From the NCBI GenBank assembly GCA_964505325.1, contig CAZDHT010000247.1, forward strand, positions 1-8,109: 8,109 bases of DNA. The letters are read 5' to 3'. A program made the translations under genes and the position numbers. Below are positions 1-5,970 of this stretch, one piece after another. The notes beneath the pieces were generated by a model that made no database searches, was not told where the DNA came from, and was given only the letters and a program-made list of their open reading frames with translations. Source of the stretch: CAZDHT01 sp964505325 (GTDB lineage Bacteria; Planctomycetota; PUPC01). Numbering within the stretch: position 1 is the first letter of the stretch; each line of letters begins with the position of its first letter.

Positions 1-213
1 GAGCTGATTCACCGGCCGGTCCTGGAACTTCCGTGGCAGAAAGCTGATCGTGAAGACAATCAGCATCACCGCCGCGATCACCGGCACGAGGTACACCCAC
101 CAGCCGTACGTCTCGTGCCGGGTCAGCACGATGACGACCGAACCCGCCACCACCGCCAGCCAGACCAGCGCGAGGAACAGCGCCCCGATCTTCCTTGTTC
201 GCTTGGATGTCAT
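1..213 (-). CDS. Small two-helix membrane protein, partial (C-terminus beyond window)
   Basis: Read on the minus strand from ATG at 213, this frame stays open to the window edge (71 residues, no stop). It starts MTSKRTRKIG, a basic N-terminus. Two hydrophobic stretches follow, about residues 11-30 (ALFLALVWLAVVAGSVVIVL) and 40-58 (VYLVPVIAAVMLIVFTISF), joined by a short polar loop with HETYGWW. This suggests a two-pass inner membrane protein with both ends in the cytoplasm. Its ATG overlaps the TGA of the RelE/ParE toxin gene in an ATGA arrangement, so it is probably translated by coupling from the toxin gene and belongs to the same transcript. I do not recognise the family and infer no function. 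The visible part could be nearly the whole protein or just the N-terminus of a larger one. Confidence 0.65.
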   Translation of the reverse strand, partial: MTSKRTRKIGALFLALVWLAVVAGSVVIVLTRHETYGWWVYLVPVIAAVMLIVFTISFLPRKFQDRPVNQL

Positions 214-467
214 CGATACACGTCTCGCCGGTGCCCGATCCGGGCAATGACCACCCGTCTCTTGCGATCGTCAATCTGATAAATGACGCGGTAGTCGCCC
301 ACGCGGATCCGGTACAGGTCATGCGCTCCCGCCAGCTTCAATGCTCCCCGCGGACGGGGATGCGCTTCCAGCGCCAGCATCTTCTTGTCCAACCGCATTT
401 GAACCAGCTTCGGCAGGTCCGACAGTCGACGCGCCGCCGACGGAACGATCTCCAGCCGGTGCCTCAT
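210..467 (-). CDS. RelE/ParE family toxin (type II toxin-antitoxin)
   Basis: An 85-residue basic protein, the usual size for RelE/ParE superfamily toxins. The diagnostic core is visible: MRHRLEIVPSAARRLSDLPK at the start (helical hairpin), then LKLAGAHDLYRIRVGDYRV at about 43-61 followed by IYQID, and a C-terminal VVIARIGHRRDVYR at 72-85. In RelE relatives the central R-x-R and the C-terminal H-R-R-x-x-Y region carry the residues that bind and cut mRNA on the ribosome; R53, R55, R60, R80, R81 and Y84 are the candidates here. ParE members instead poison gyrase, and sequence alone does not settle which applies. The ATG (465-467) overlaps the antitoxin TGA (464-466), giving translational coupling, and the toxin TGA overlaps the next gene's start. 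The order antitoxin-toxin supports the call. Confidence 0.9.
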   Translation of the reverse strand: MRHRLEIVPSAARRLSDLPKLVQMRLDKKMLALEAHPRPRGALKLAGAHDLYRIRVGDYRVIYQIDDRKRRVVIARIGHRRDVYR

Positions 468-718
468 TTGAGCCCCAGCGCCTTGCGCACTTTCCGGTAT
501 GGGATGGGCTTCTCCTTCGGGTCAGCCAAGATGCGTTTGACCTCCTCAACGTCCACCCTCTCCTCCAGGCGCTCGAGGAGTTCAGCATCCTCGATGGGCA
601 CCAGCACGGCGACCTCCTTGCCACGTCGCTCCACCGCGATGCGTTCGCCCCGGTACGCCACCCGGTTCAGCGCGTCGGACATCTCATTCCGAAGCTCCCT
701 TGCTCCGATGCGTTTCAT
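464..718 (-). CDS. Phd/YefM family antitoxin
   Basis: An 84-residue protein starting MKRIGARELRNEMSDALNRV. Its N-terminal half (about 1-50) matches the Phd/YefM DNA-binding fold: the ARELR..MSDALNRVAYRGERI pattern, then a beta-hairpin VERRGKEVAVLVPIED. The charged C-terminal half (residues 45-84: ELLERLEERVDVEEV, then a lysine/arginine-rich PIPYRKVRKALGLK) is the expected toxin-neutralising, partly disordered tail. The frame is open further upstream to 844, but the start at 718 is chosen because AGGAGA (726-731) sits 7 nt before it, the homology starts exactly there, and the promoter at 767-795 would lie inside any longer version. It overlaps the toxin start by ATGA. Family members normally repress their own operon, with the toxin as co-repressor; autoregulation is inferred. 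Confidence 0.9.
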   Translation of the reverse strand: MKRIGARELRNEMSDALNRVAYRGERIAVERRGKEVAVLVPIEDAELLERLEERVDVEEVKRILADPKEKPIPYRKVRKALGLK

Positions 719-766
719 CCCTTGGTCTCCTATGTGCACCTTATATCTCTTATGCATCTCATGTCT

Positions 767-795
767 ATTATAGCCCTTTGCGCTGGCGCGGTCAA
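767..795 (-). promoter_or_regulatory. Sigma70-type promoter of the toxin-antitoxin operon
   Basis: On the minus strand TTGACC (790-795) is followed after exactly 17 bp by a perfect TATAAT (767-772). The start of transcription would be near 760, leaving a leader of about 40 nt before the antitoxin ATG. It fills most of the gap between the antitoxin gene and the end of the membrane protein gene at 813, so the toxin-antitoxin operon is independently transcribed. The leader (731-760) is AT-rich against its surroundings and holds two ATAAG direct repeats and flanking TGCA motifs that could be an operator. Confidence 0.8.
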
Positions 796-812
796 CCCCG
801 CGGCCACATCGG

Positions 813-1325
813 TCAACACCCGCCGGAAGCTTCTCCGGGGCCAACGGGCGGAGGAACCTCGGCGTTGCGCCCGCGCCGCCGCAACAGCCACACGCCCAGG
901 CCGATCGGAATCAGCAAGGCGATCGCGTCGAAGACCAGCATCTGGGTCCGCACGGGCCCCGGCTTGGCTCGGAAGGCGAAGATGATCATGTCCGCGACGT
1001 TGACGACCAACCCGCAGGAGACGTAAGCCAGCGTCGCCGGCAGCGCCCGCGCGCGTCCCTTCAGCCAGCCGGTCCCCGCCAGCAGGAGAAGCACGCCGAG
1101 GTACGTGCCCATCGCGGACGACAGCAGGCCCCACTCCATGCTCAATCCCAGCGACTCGACGCCGTGGGCCGCGAAGTCCAGCATGTTCCACAGTTGCTCG
1201 TCCACAAGAATGCGGAGCGCATTGATCGTGAACGGGACGATGCCCGAAACCACGCCGATGATCCCGACCAGTATCAGGAACCACCCCAGGCGCGGGCGGC
1301 GCCGCACGTTCACGGCATCCTCCAT
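813..1325 (-). CDS. Four-helix integral membrane protein, unknown function
   Basis: A 170-residue protein starting MEDAVNVRRRPRLGW. Four hydrophobic segments are evident at about residues 14-34, 66-88, 94-118 and 129-148, with a positively charged N-terminus (RRRPR) and a polar tail after RRRGRN at 149-154, which suggests both ends are cytoplasmic. The start at 1325 is chosen because GGAGGT (1331-1336) stands 5 nt upstream; a longer version adds only an arginine-rich, homology-free extension. I do not recognise a family, and no catalytic or metal-binding motif stands out. An Asp (D112, in VNVADMIIF) lies inside helix 3 and an Asn (N35) at the end of helix 1. It lies 151 nt downstream of the MarC-family gene on the same strand, so it may be cotranscribed with it, but the leader carries its own fold-back elements (1331-1372). 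Confidence 0.75.
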   Translation of the reverse strand: MEDAVNVRRRPRLGWFLILVGIIGVVSGIVPFTINALRILVDEQLWNMLDFAAHGVESLGLSMEWGLLSSAMGTYLGVLLLLAGTGWLKGRARALPATLAYVSCGLVVNVADMIIFAFRAKPGPVRTQMLVFDAIALLIPIGLGVWLLRRRGRNAEVPPPVGPGEASGGC

Positions 1326-1330
1326 CAGGC

Positions 1331-1372
1331 ACCTCCTCTCCGCTGTGGACCTCTCCGGCCGGCACGGAGAGG
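1331..1372 (-). promoter_or_regulatory. Leader with two mutually exclusive hairpins around the ribosome binding site
   Basis: In the transcript of the 170-aa membrane protein, CCUCUCCG (1372 to 1365) is followed by a 7-nt loop and a perfect complement CGGAGAGG (1357 to 1350). A second exact copy of CGGAGAGG (1342 to 1335) runs into the Shine-Dalgarno GGAGGU (1336 to 1331). The first arm can therefore pair with the upstream copy (SD free) or the downstream copy (SD largely hidden). The repeats are directly seen; a switching role is inferred. Alternatively the repeats could be a protein-binding site. Confidence 0.45.
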
Positions 1373-1476
1373 CACGAGACATTGGCTGTGCCTTCCCGGC
1401 TATCTCCGGGTTTCTGAGCCAGCCCGGTGCGACCTTCGTAGTCTTGGCGCGCTCGGCGGTGAGTCTGAGACGCTCC

Positions 1477-2085
1477 CTATCGAAAGTACTGAGACAACCC
1501 CTCCATCATCATCCGCACGCCGACGGCGGCGATGAAGAGACAGAGGACTTTCGAGAGCACGGCGCAGATGGTCTTGCCCAGGAGTCGGTAGAGCACGTCG
1601 ATGAAGCGGAAGATCAACCACGTGATCCCCAGGACGACGACAACCGAACACGCGGCTACCAACAGGCCCCGGTCCGGATCGGACGATGTGACGAGCACGG
1701 TCATCATCGCGCCCGGGCCGGCCAGGATCGGGCACGCGATGGGCACGGCGCCGACGTGACGGGCGTCTTGCTCCTCGCCCTTCAACACCCCGCGCACCAG
1801 CGAACCGAAGACCAGGTGGTCGATGGCGATGATCAGCAGCAGCAGCCCCCCGGCGGCCTTCAGGTCGTGGAGTTCGATCTGGAAGAAATCGGTCAGGATG
1901 CCCTCCCCCGCCAGGATGAACGCGAACAGAATGACCACGGACACCAGGACGCCCGTGCGAAACGCCCTCCCCCGCTCTTCCTTCGTCATACCGGCCGTAA
2001 GCTGCAAGAAGATCGGGATGCTGCCGACCGGATTCACGATGGCGAACAACAGCAGCGTCGATTTGACCAGGTCGGTCCAGCTCAT
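1477..2085 (-). CDS. MarC family integral membrane protein
   Basis: A 202-residue protein, the usual size of the MarC family (UPF0056; relatives YchE and YhgN). Family signatures are clear: NPVGSIPIF at 18-26 in the first helix and PIACPILAGPGAM at 115-127, the two related half-motifs of the internal repeat, plus a C-terminal AAVGVRMMMEGL at 186-197. Six membrane segments are expected, about 5-28, 43-62, 75-98, 112-133, 140-162 and 175-195. The family lies in the inner membrane. Despite the name (multiple antibiotic resistance locus) a role in resistance has been disputed, and the transported substrate, if any, is not established. The start at 2085 has GGAGG at 2095-2099 (9 nt upstream). A strong promoter lies just ahead, giving a very short leader. 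It is divergent from the dehydrogenase gene. Confidence 0.92.
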   Translation of the reverse strand: MSWTDLVKSTLLLFAIVNPVGSIPIFLQLTAGMTKEERGRAFRTGVLVSVVILFAFILAGEGILTDFFQIELHDLKAAGGLLLLIIAIDHLVFGSLVRGVLKGEEQDARHVGAVPIACPILAGPGAMMTVLVTSSDPDRGLLVAACSVVVVLGITWLIFRFIDVLYRLLGKTICAVLSKVLCLFIAAVGVRMMMEGLSQYFR

Positions 2086-2109
2086 GGGGCGATTCCTCCA
2101 GCCAGCGGC

Positions 2110-2139
2110 ATGATAGCCTCTGCCCTGGCAGGCTGTCAA
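2110..2139 (-). promoter_or_regulatory. Promoter of the MarC-family gene
   Basis: Minus strand: a perfect TTGACA (2134-2139), 18 bp spacer, TATCAT (2110-2115, 5 of 6 consensus). Transcription would start about 2103, some 18 nt before the ATG at 2085, leaving just enough leader for the GGAGG RBS. Confidence 0.65.
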
Positions 2140-2211
2140 GCCACCGGCGGACGGGAAGTGGATACGCAAGACTCGGGGATTTCGTCGGCTGGGCGGCGCG
2201 ATGGCGGACGC

Positions 2212-2240
2212 TTGAATTGCGGGCGCGCAATGACTACAAT
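2212..2240 (+). promoter_or_regulatory. Promoter of the isopropylmalate dehydrogenase-like gene
   Basis: Plus strand: TTGAAT (2212-2217), 17 bp spacer, TACAAT (2235-2240, 5 of 6 consensus). The start of transcription would be near 2247, 25 nt before the ATG at 2272. With the MarC promoter (2110-2139) it forms a compact divergent regulatory region. No leader-peptide attenuator or T-box is possible in such a short leader. Confidence 0.6.
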
Positions 2241-2271
2241 TCCCGCTCACGCGTTTGCGAAAGGATGCACC

Positions 2272-3342
2272 ATGACCATGTACAAGATCGCGGTCATCCC
2301 CGGCGACGGCACCGGGCCGGAGGTCGTCGATGAGGCCCTGAAGGTGATGGCCGCCGTGGCCGAGAAGAAGGGCTTCGAGTACGAGACGCAGAGCTATGAT
2401 TTCGGCGGCAACCGCTACCTCGCCACCGGTCACATCATCGACGACAAGGACATCGCCGAGCTGCGCGGCTGCGACGCGATCCTGCTGGGCGCGGTCGGGC
2501 ATCCGGACGTCGCGCCGGGCATCCTCGAGAAGGGCCTGCTGCTCAAGCTGCGGTTCGACCTCGATCAGTACATCAACCTGCGGCCGGTCAAGCTGTATCC
2601 CGGGGTCGAGTGCCCGCTCGCCGGCAAGGGGCCCGAGGACATCGACTTCGTAGTCGTCCGTGAAAACACCGAAGGGCTCTACACCGGGATGGGCGGCACG
2701 ACGTACAAGGGCACGCCCAACGAGGTCGCCACGCAGATTATGTGCAACACGCGGCACGGCGTCGAGCGCTGCATCCGCTACGCGTTCAAGCTGACTCGGA
2801 AGCGCAACCGCAAGCAGATGCTGACCCTCTCCGCCAAGACGAACGTGCTGACCTACGCCCACGACCTGTGGTGGCGGACGTTCAACGAGGTCGGCGAGGC
2901 CGACTACCCGGATATCATACGCGACTACGCGCACGTCGACGCGACCTGCATGTGGATGGTGAAGAACCCGGAGTACTTCGACGTGATCGTGACGTGCAAC
3001 ATGTTCGGCGACATCATCACCGACCTGGGGGCGATGATCCAGGGCGGGATGGGCGTCGCCGCCGGCGGCAACATCAACCCGGACGGGCTCTCGATGTTCG
3101 AGCCCATCGGCGGCTCGGCGCCGAAGTACACCGGGCAAGGGGTCATCAATCCCATTGCCGCGATTTGCGCGATGGCGATGATGCTGGACAACCTGGGCGA
3201 GAGCGAGGCGGCGGCGGCGGTCGAGAAGGCCGTAATGTCCGTGACGGCCGGCAAGCTCAAGAGCATGGGCGCGGGGAAGATGGGATACTCGACCGCCGGG
3301 GTCGGCGACCTCGTTGTCGAAGCGCTCGCCGCCGCTGAATAG
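2272..3342 (+). CDS. leuB: Isocitrate/isopropylmalate dehydrogenase family protein (3-isopropylmalate dehydrogenase-like)
   Basis: A 356-residue cytosolic decarboxylating dehydrogenase. Expected reaction: oxidation and decarboxylation of (2R,3S)-3-isopropylmalate to 2-oxoisocaproate in leucine synthesis. Family landmarks in order: AVIPGDGTGPEVV (7-19); substrate arginines R94 and R104 in LKLRFDLDQYINLRP (91-105) and R130 in VVVRENTEGLYTG; Tyr137; Lys189 in SAKTNVL; metal-binding Asp223 (HVDA), Asp247 and Asp251 in FGDIITD; and a nucleotide loop at 278-290. Leucines at 89-91 preceding the R94 motif favour an isopropylmalate-like pocket over isocitrate. However, the loop reads GGSAPKYTGQG, with Lys285-Tyr286 as in NADP-dependent isocitrate dehydrogenase, where LeuB has HGSAPD. 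Substrate and cofactor are therefore not certain; tartrate/malate-type relatives are alternatives. The start is chosen by AAGGA (2261-2265), 6 nt upstream. No leuA, leuC or leuD is adjacent. Confidence 0.88.
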   Translation: MTMYKIAVIPGDGTGPEVVDEALKVMAAVAEKKGFEYETQSYDFGGNRYLATGHIIDDKDIAELRGCDAILLGAVGHPDVAPGILEKGLLLKLRFDLDQYINLRPVKLYPGVECPLAGKGPEDIDFVVVRENTEGLYTGMGGTTYKGTPNEVATQIMCNTRHGVERCIRYAFKLTRKRNRKQMLTLSAKTNVLTYAHDLWWRTFNEVGEADYPDIIRDYAHVDATCMWMVKNPEYFDVIVTCNMFGDIITDLGAMIQGGMGVAAGGNINPDGLSMFEPIGGSAPKYTGQGVINPIAAICAMAMMLDNLGESEAAAAVEKAVMSVTAGKLKSMGAGKMGYSTAGVGDLVVEALAAAE

Positions 3343-3355
3343 CAGGCCGGCCTGC
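3342..3355. repeat. Perfect 14-bp palindrome between convergent genes
   Basis: GCAGGCCGGCCTGC begins at the last base of the dehydrogenase stop codon, inside the 50-bp gap between two convergent genes. It could act as a bidirectional stem for termination, but no T-tract follows on either strand, so a terminator is only weakly supported. Confidence 0.3.
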
Positions 3356-3392
3356 CGGCTCTGCCGCGCACTGACCGGCCGCACAAACCGGC

Positions 3393-4781
3393 TCAACCCT
3401 TCAGCAGGCCCCGGAGCAGCCCGTACTTCTCGTTCAGCAACTTCTTCGATGTCGCCTCGACGGTCATGCGCAGCTTGCGCGGCTCGGTGCCGGAAGGGCG
3501 GACACAGAACCACCAGTCATCGAACTCGTAGCGGTCCTGGAGGCGGTGGATCACGCGAGCGCCCTTCGTGAGCTTCTTGACCTTGGCGGTCTTCTCGGCC
3601 TTCATCTTCGTCAGTTCGGCCACGGTCGACTCGTTCGTGCCGAGCATCAGGCTCAGTTCGGGCGCCATATAGTACTTTCTATATGGTGCTATGAGTTCCG
3701 ACAGCTTGCACCCGGCTTGCGAAAGCCGTTCGAGCCCCATGAGCGCCGCGATCAAGCCCGAGTCCGCGAAGTTGTTCGCCCGCATGTAAAAGTGGCCCGA
3801 CCGCTCAGACGTGAACGCCATATTCCGCCGCTTCATGATCGTCTTGATGTTCGCGCCGCCGACGGGGGTGATCACCGGCCGCCCGCCCTTCTCGATGATG
3901 GTGTCGCGCGCGATCCAGCTCGACACCAGACAGTATCCGATGCCGGCGCCGGGCTGTTCCCGGAGGATCCTCTCGGTGATGACGGAGCCCAGCTCGGACC
4001 CGCTGATCGCCTTGCCCTTTTCGTCGACCAGCGCGGCGCGGTCCGCGTCGCCGTCGAATCCCAGCCCGAGGTCGGCGTTCTCCTCCGTGACCCGCTTCCG
4101 CAGGAGCCGGACGTTGGCCGGCCGGGTCGGGTCGGCGCCGTGGTTGGGGAACGTGCCGTCGGGCTCGAAGAACATCTCGATAATCTCGAACTGGACGTAG
4201 GGCCGCAGCGCATCGATCAGCACGCCGCCCATGCCGTTGCCCGCATCGACCACGATCTTGAACGGCTTGAGCCGGCGGCGGTCGATGAAACTGAGCGCGT
4301 GGCGAATGAACTTCGGCACGACGTCGGTCGCTCGGCTGATGTGGCCGCGCCGCCGGACGCGGGGGAACCGGCCGCTCAGCACCCTCTGCTTGACCTGGTC
4401 GAGCCCCGAGCCCGTGCCGATCGAGGTGCCGTCGCGGCGGACGAACTTCGTGCCGCTGAACGCGGCGGGATTGTGCGAGGCCGTGACCATCAGTGACAGG
4501 TCATACTTGCCGGAGTAGCCCGCGTAGTAGAGGGCGTCGGAACTGCACATCCCGGCGTCCGTCACGTCCGCACCTTGGTCCATGGCGCCCATGGCGAGCG
4601 CCGACAACACCGCGTGCCCGCCCCGTCGCATGTCGCGGCCGATGATCACCCGCTCGGCCTTGGCGTACGCAACGACCGCCCGGCCGATCCGGTAGGCAAT
4701 GTCGCCGTCGTACTCCTGCGGATAGCGCCCCCGCACGTCGTAAGCCTGAAATATCTTGTCGACTTTCTCTTTGAACGTCAT
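3393..4781 (-). CDS. Phosphomannomutase/phosphoglucomutase
   Basis: A 462-residue alpha-D-phosphohexomutase, the normal length for the bacterial PMM/PGM group (AlgC/ManB type). It interconverts hexose 1- and 6-phosphates, feeding GDP-mannose and glucose-derived polysaccharide precursors in the cytoplasm. All four domain signatures are present: the phosphoserine loop TASHNP with Ser102 (100-105); the magnesium loop GFDGDADR with Asp243, Asp245 and Asp247; the sugar-specificity loop SERSGHFY with Glu326 and Ser328; and the phosphate-binding RPSGTEPRKLR at 428-438. TASHNP and the length argue against GlmM. The start AYDVRG (13-18) is typical. GGAGG (4787-4791) lies 5 nt before the ATG. It is monocistronic in view, converging on the dehydrogenase gene. 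Oddity: codons for IAPYRKYYMAP (364-374) are AT-rich, include ATA and AGA, and form a perfect hairpin (3665-3686). Confidence 0.95.
   Translation of the reverse strand: MTFKEKVDKIFQAYDVRGRYPQEYDGDIAYRIGRAVVAYAKAERVIIGRDMRRGGHAVLSALAMGAMDQGADVTDAGMCSSDALYYAGYSGKYDLSLMVTASHNPAAFSGTKFVRRDGTSIGTGSGLDQVKQRVLSGRFPRVRRRGHISRATDVVPKFIRHALSFIDRRRLKPFKIVVDAGNGMGGVLIDALRPYVQFEIIEMFFEPDGTFPNHGADPTRPANVRLLRKRVTEENADLGLGFDGDADRAALVDEKGKAISGSELGSVITERILREQPGAGIGYCLVSSWIARDTIIEKGGRPVITPVGGANIKTIMKRRNMAFTSERSGHFYMRANNFADSGLIAALMGLERLSQAGCKLSELIAPYRKYYMAPELSLMLGTNESTVAELTKMKAEKTAKVKKLTKGARVIHRLQDRYEFDDWWFCVRPSGTEPRKLRMTVEATSKKLLNEKYGLLRGLLKG
3665..3686. repeat. AT-rich inverted repeat inside the phosphohexomutase gene
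   Basis: CCATATAG (3665-3672) and CTATATGG (3679-3686) are perfect 8-bp complementary arms around a 6-nt loop. The outer bases 3662-3664 and 3687-3689 nearly extend the stem. It sits in an otherwise strongly GC-rich coding sequence at codons for residues 366-373. Confidence 0.8.
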
Positions 4782-4827
4782 GCGTTCCTCCGATCAATCC
4801 CGCCCCGGCCTCGCGTTGCGACGAATG

Positions 4828-4856
4828 ACGTTACCACACGCGCATATCCGTTTCAA
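4828..4856 (-). promoter_or_regulatory. Candidate promoter of the phosphohexomutase gene
   Basis: Minus strand: TTGAAA (4851-4856, 5 of 6), 17 bp spacer, TAACGT (4828-4833, keeping the key T1, A2 and T6). The start of transcription would be near 4821, about 40 nt before the ATG at 4781. The weak -10 makes this tentative. Confidence 0.4.
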
Positions 4857-4881
4857 GTTTTGTTGGCGGAGGGAGGCCAGT

Positions 4882-4910
4882 TTGCCGGGGCTCAGAACGT
4901 TCGGTAGAAT
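4882..4910 (+). promoter_or_regulatory. Orphan plus-strand promoter-like pair
   Basis: TTGCCG (4882-4887), 17 bp, TAGAAT (4905-4910, 5 of 6 consensus). It would fire away from the phosphohexomutase gene and toward the 3' end of the prepilin gene, where no plus-strand gene is evident. Either a chance match or the promoter of a small or antisense RNA. Confidence 0.25.
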
Positions 4911-5102
4911 GCTCCAAGAGAACGACCGGCGCAGTCGACATCGTCAACGTCTCCGGGCGCGGGAGCCCTGTTCTATTGAAAGTCATGTAATCAATGGAAG
5001 CGGGACAAGGAAAATCGGAACTCTGACGAAGGGCAGCCCCGCCGCAGAGAAGAAACAGCCGCTTCGGGATTGAGTCCGGGGCAGTTCCCGACGGGGCCGG
5101 GA

Positions 5103-5726
5103 TCAGGGCGATGCGTGCCAGCACTGGTTGCGATAGTAGTGCACGATGATCCCGTCCCTGCGGCTGGGATGCGAATCACGCCGCGACAAGGCATAGGGCA
5201 GACGTGCGGGCAGCCACGCACCTCCGGCGCCGGAGGGCCCGACGCTCCACACGGCGCAACCCACAAGCGGGATGGCCTCGGCGACAAGCGGCCCGTCAGG
5301 GTCGGTGGCTTCGGGCGGCTGCTCCGGCTCCGAGAGCGGGCCCGCGACCACCTCGACGCTGGCCAGGAAGAGGCAGGGGGCGCTGTACTTGTATGTGTGG
5401 CCGGGGTTGAAGACGTCCTCCGGCAGGCTGTCGAGGCACCCGGTCTCCACCAGTTCCGGCGGCAGGCCGCTGTAGTGGCTGACGTCCGGCAGCACGCTCA
5501 CGGCAACGGGCCGCGCCCGCGGGAAGACCCGGTAGCAGTCGCGATATATCTCCAGTGCGATCGTGACCTGCCGGAGTTCCACGTGCGCCCTCGACACGCG
5601 CGCCGCCGTTCGGGCCTCGAGCGCGATCGGGATGAGCAGGCTCACCAGCACCGCGATGATGGCGACCACTACGAGCATCTCGATGATGCTGAAGCCGCGC
5701 GGCTTTCGTTCACTCAGCAAACGCAT
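5103..5726 (-). CDS. Prepilin-type N-terminal cleavage/methylation protein (GspG/pseudopilin-like)
   Basis: A 207-residue protein with a class III leader MRLLSERKPRG. A prepilin peptidase would cut at G11|F12 and methylate F12; Glu16 is the conserved +5 glutamate. The hydrophobic helix FSIIEMLVVVAIIAVLVSLL (12-31) anchors the subunit in the inner membrane and packs in the pilus or pseudopilus. The following AARVSRAHVELRQVTIALEI stretch, then YRDCYRVFP (to about 69), matches the GspG-like alpha-helix and ALxxYxxxxxxYP motif, and DVFNPGHTYKYSAP (104-117) and VWSVGPSG (159-166) match the globular part of type II secretion-like proteins common in Planctomycetota and Hydrogenedentes. The start at 5726 is set by the leader; a longer frame to 5840 would put 38 residues before it. 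No secretion genes are adjacent, so it is an orphan subunit. It could be a major pseudopilin or a stand-alone surface protein. Confidence 0.85.
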   Translation of the reverse strand: MRLLSERKPRGFSIIEMLVVVAIIAVLVSLLIPIALEARTAARVSRAHVELRQVTIALEIYRDCYRVFPRARPVAVSVLPDVSHYSGLPPELVETGCLDSLPEDVFNPGHTYKYSAPCLFLASVEVVAGPLSEPEQPPEATDPDGPLVAEAIPLVGCAVWSVGPSGAGGAWLPARLPYALSRRDSHPSRRDGIIVHYYRNQCWHASP

Positions 5727-5970
5727 AAGACCGCCCTCGCAGAAGGCCTCCCGTGCTCTCGTGCAATAGAGCAAATGCCGTGCCATCGCGGGGCGGCTTT
5801 CGGCGCGTTTTTCGAGCGGCTCTGCATGTCTCTGACTCACAGGGAGTTACGGCACGTCAGGTGCCGGCGGGAAAGGCAAGGTGATCAGATCAGCCGCGGC
5901 GGATGGTGATTCCGGGCAACATTCCACAGGCGGGTGTTGCCTCAAGTCAACCCCTGGTACTGGTAGCTCG

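Larger units (their letters stand above)
4782..5102. other. 321-bp intergenic region between two minus-strand genes
   Basis: I see no convincing gene here; open frames in it lack a ribosome binding site and recognisable content. It holds the candidate promoter of the phosphohexomutase gene (4828-4856), a 14-bp word AGTTTTGTTGGCGG (4856-4869) that recurs at 6038-6051, and a plus-strand promoter-like pair (4882-4910) with no gene downstream. The prepilin gene stops at 5103, and no hairpin with a T-tract is visible after it. Confidence 0.6.

Noticed and set aside
719..844. N-terminal extension of the antitoxin to an ATG at 844
   Set aside because: It would cover the consensus promoter and overlap the upstream gene; the homology and the AGGAGA support 718.
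1105..2271. Plus-strand frame that would extend the dehydrogenase by 389 residues
   Set aside because: It lies antisense to marC and the 170-aa gene, has low-complexity Arg/Asp/Gln composition, and the family N-terminus (IAVIPGDG) and RBS fix the start at 2272.
3342..3392. Bidirectional intrinsic terminator between the convergent genes
   Set aside because: A perfect palindrome is present but no T-tract follows on either strand, so it is listed only as a palindrome.
2086..3513. Long minus-strand open frame running antisense through the dehydrogenase gene and into marC
   Set aside because: It is the GC-rich shadow of the plus-strand dehydrogenase, which has all catalytic motifs. Only the part from 2085 down, with its own RBS, is MarC.
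3393..4781. GlmM (phosphoglucosamine mutase) instead of PMM/PGM
   Set aside because: The phosphoserine loop is TASHNP, the specificity loop SERSGH and the tail RPSGTEPRKLR fit the PMM/PGM group better; GlmM usually has SASHNP.
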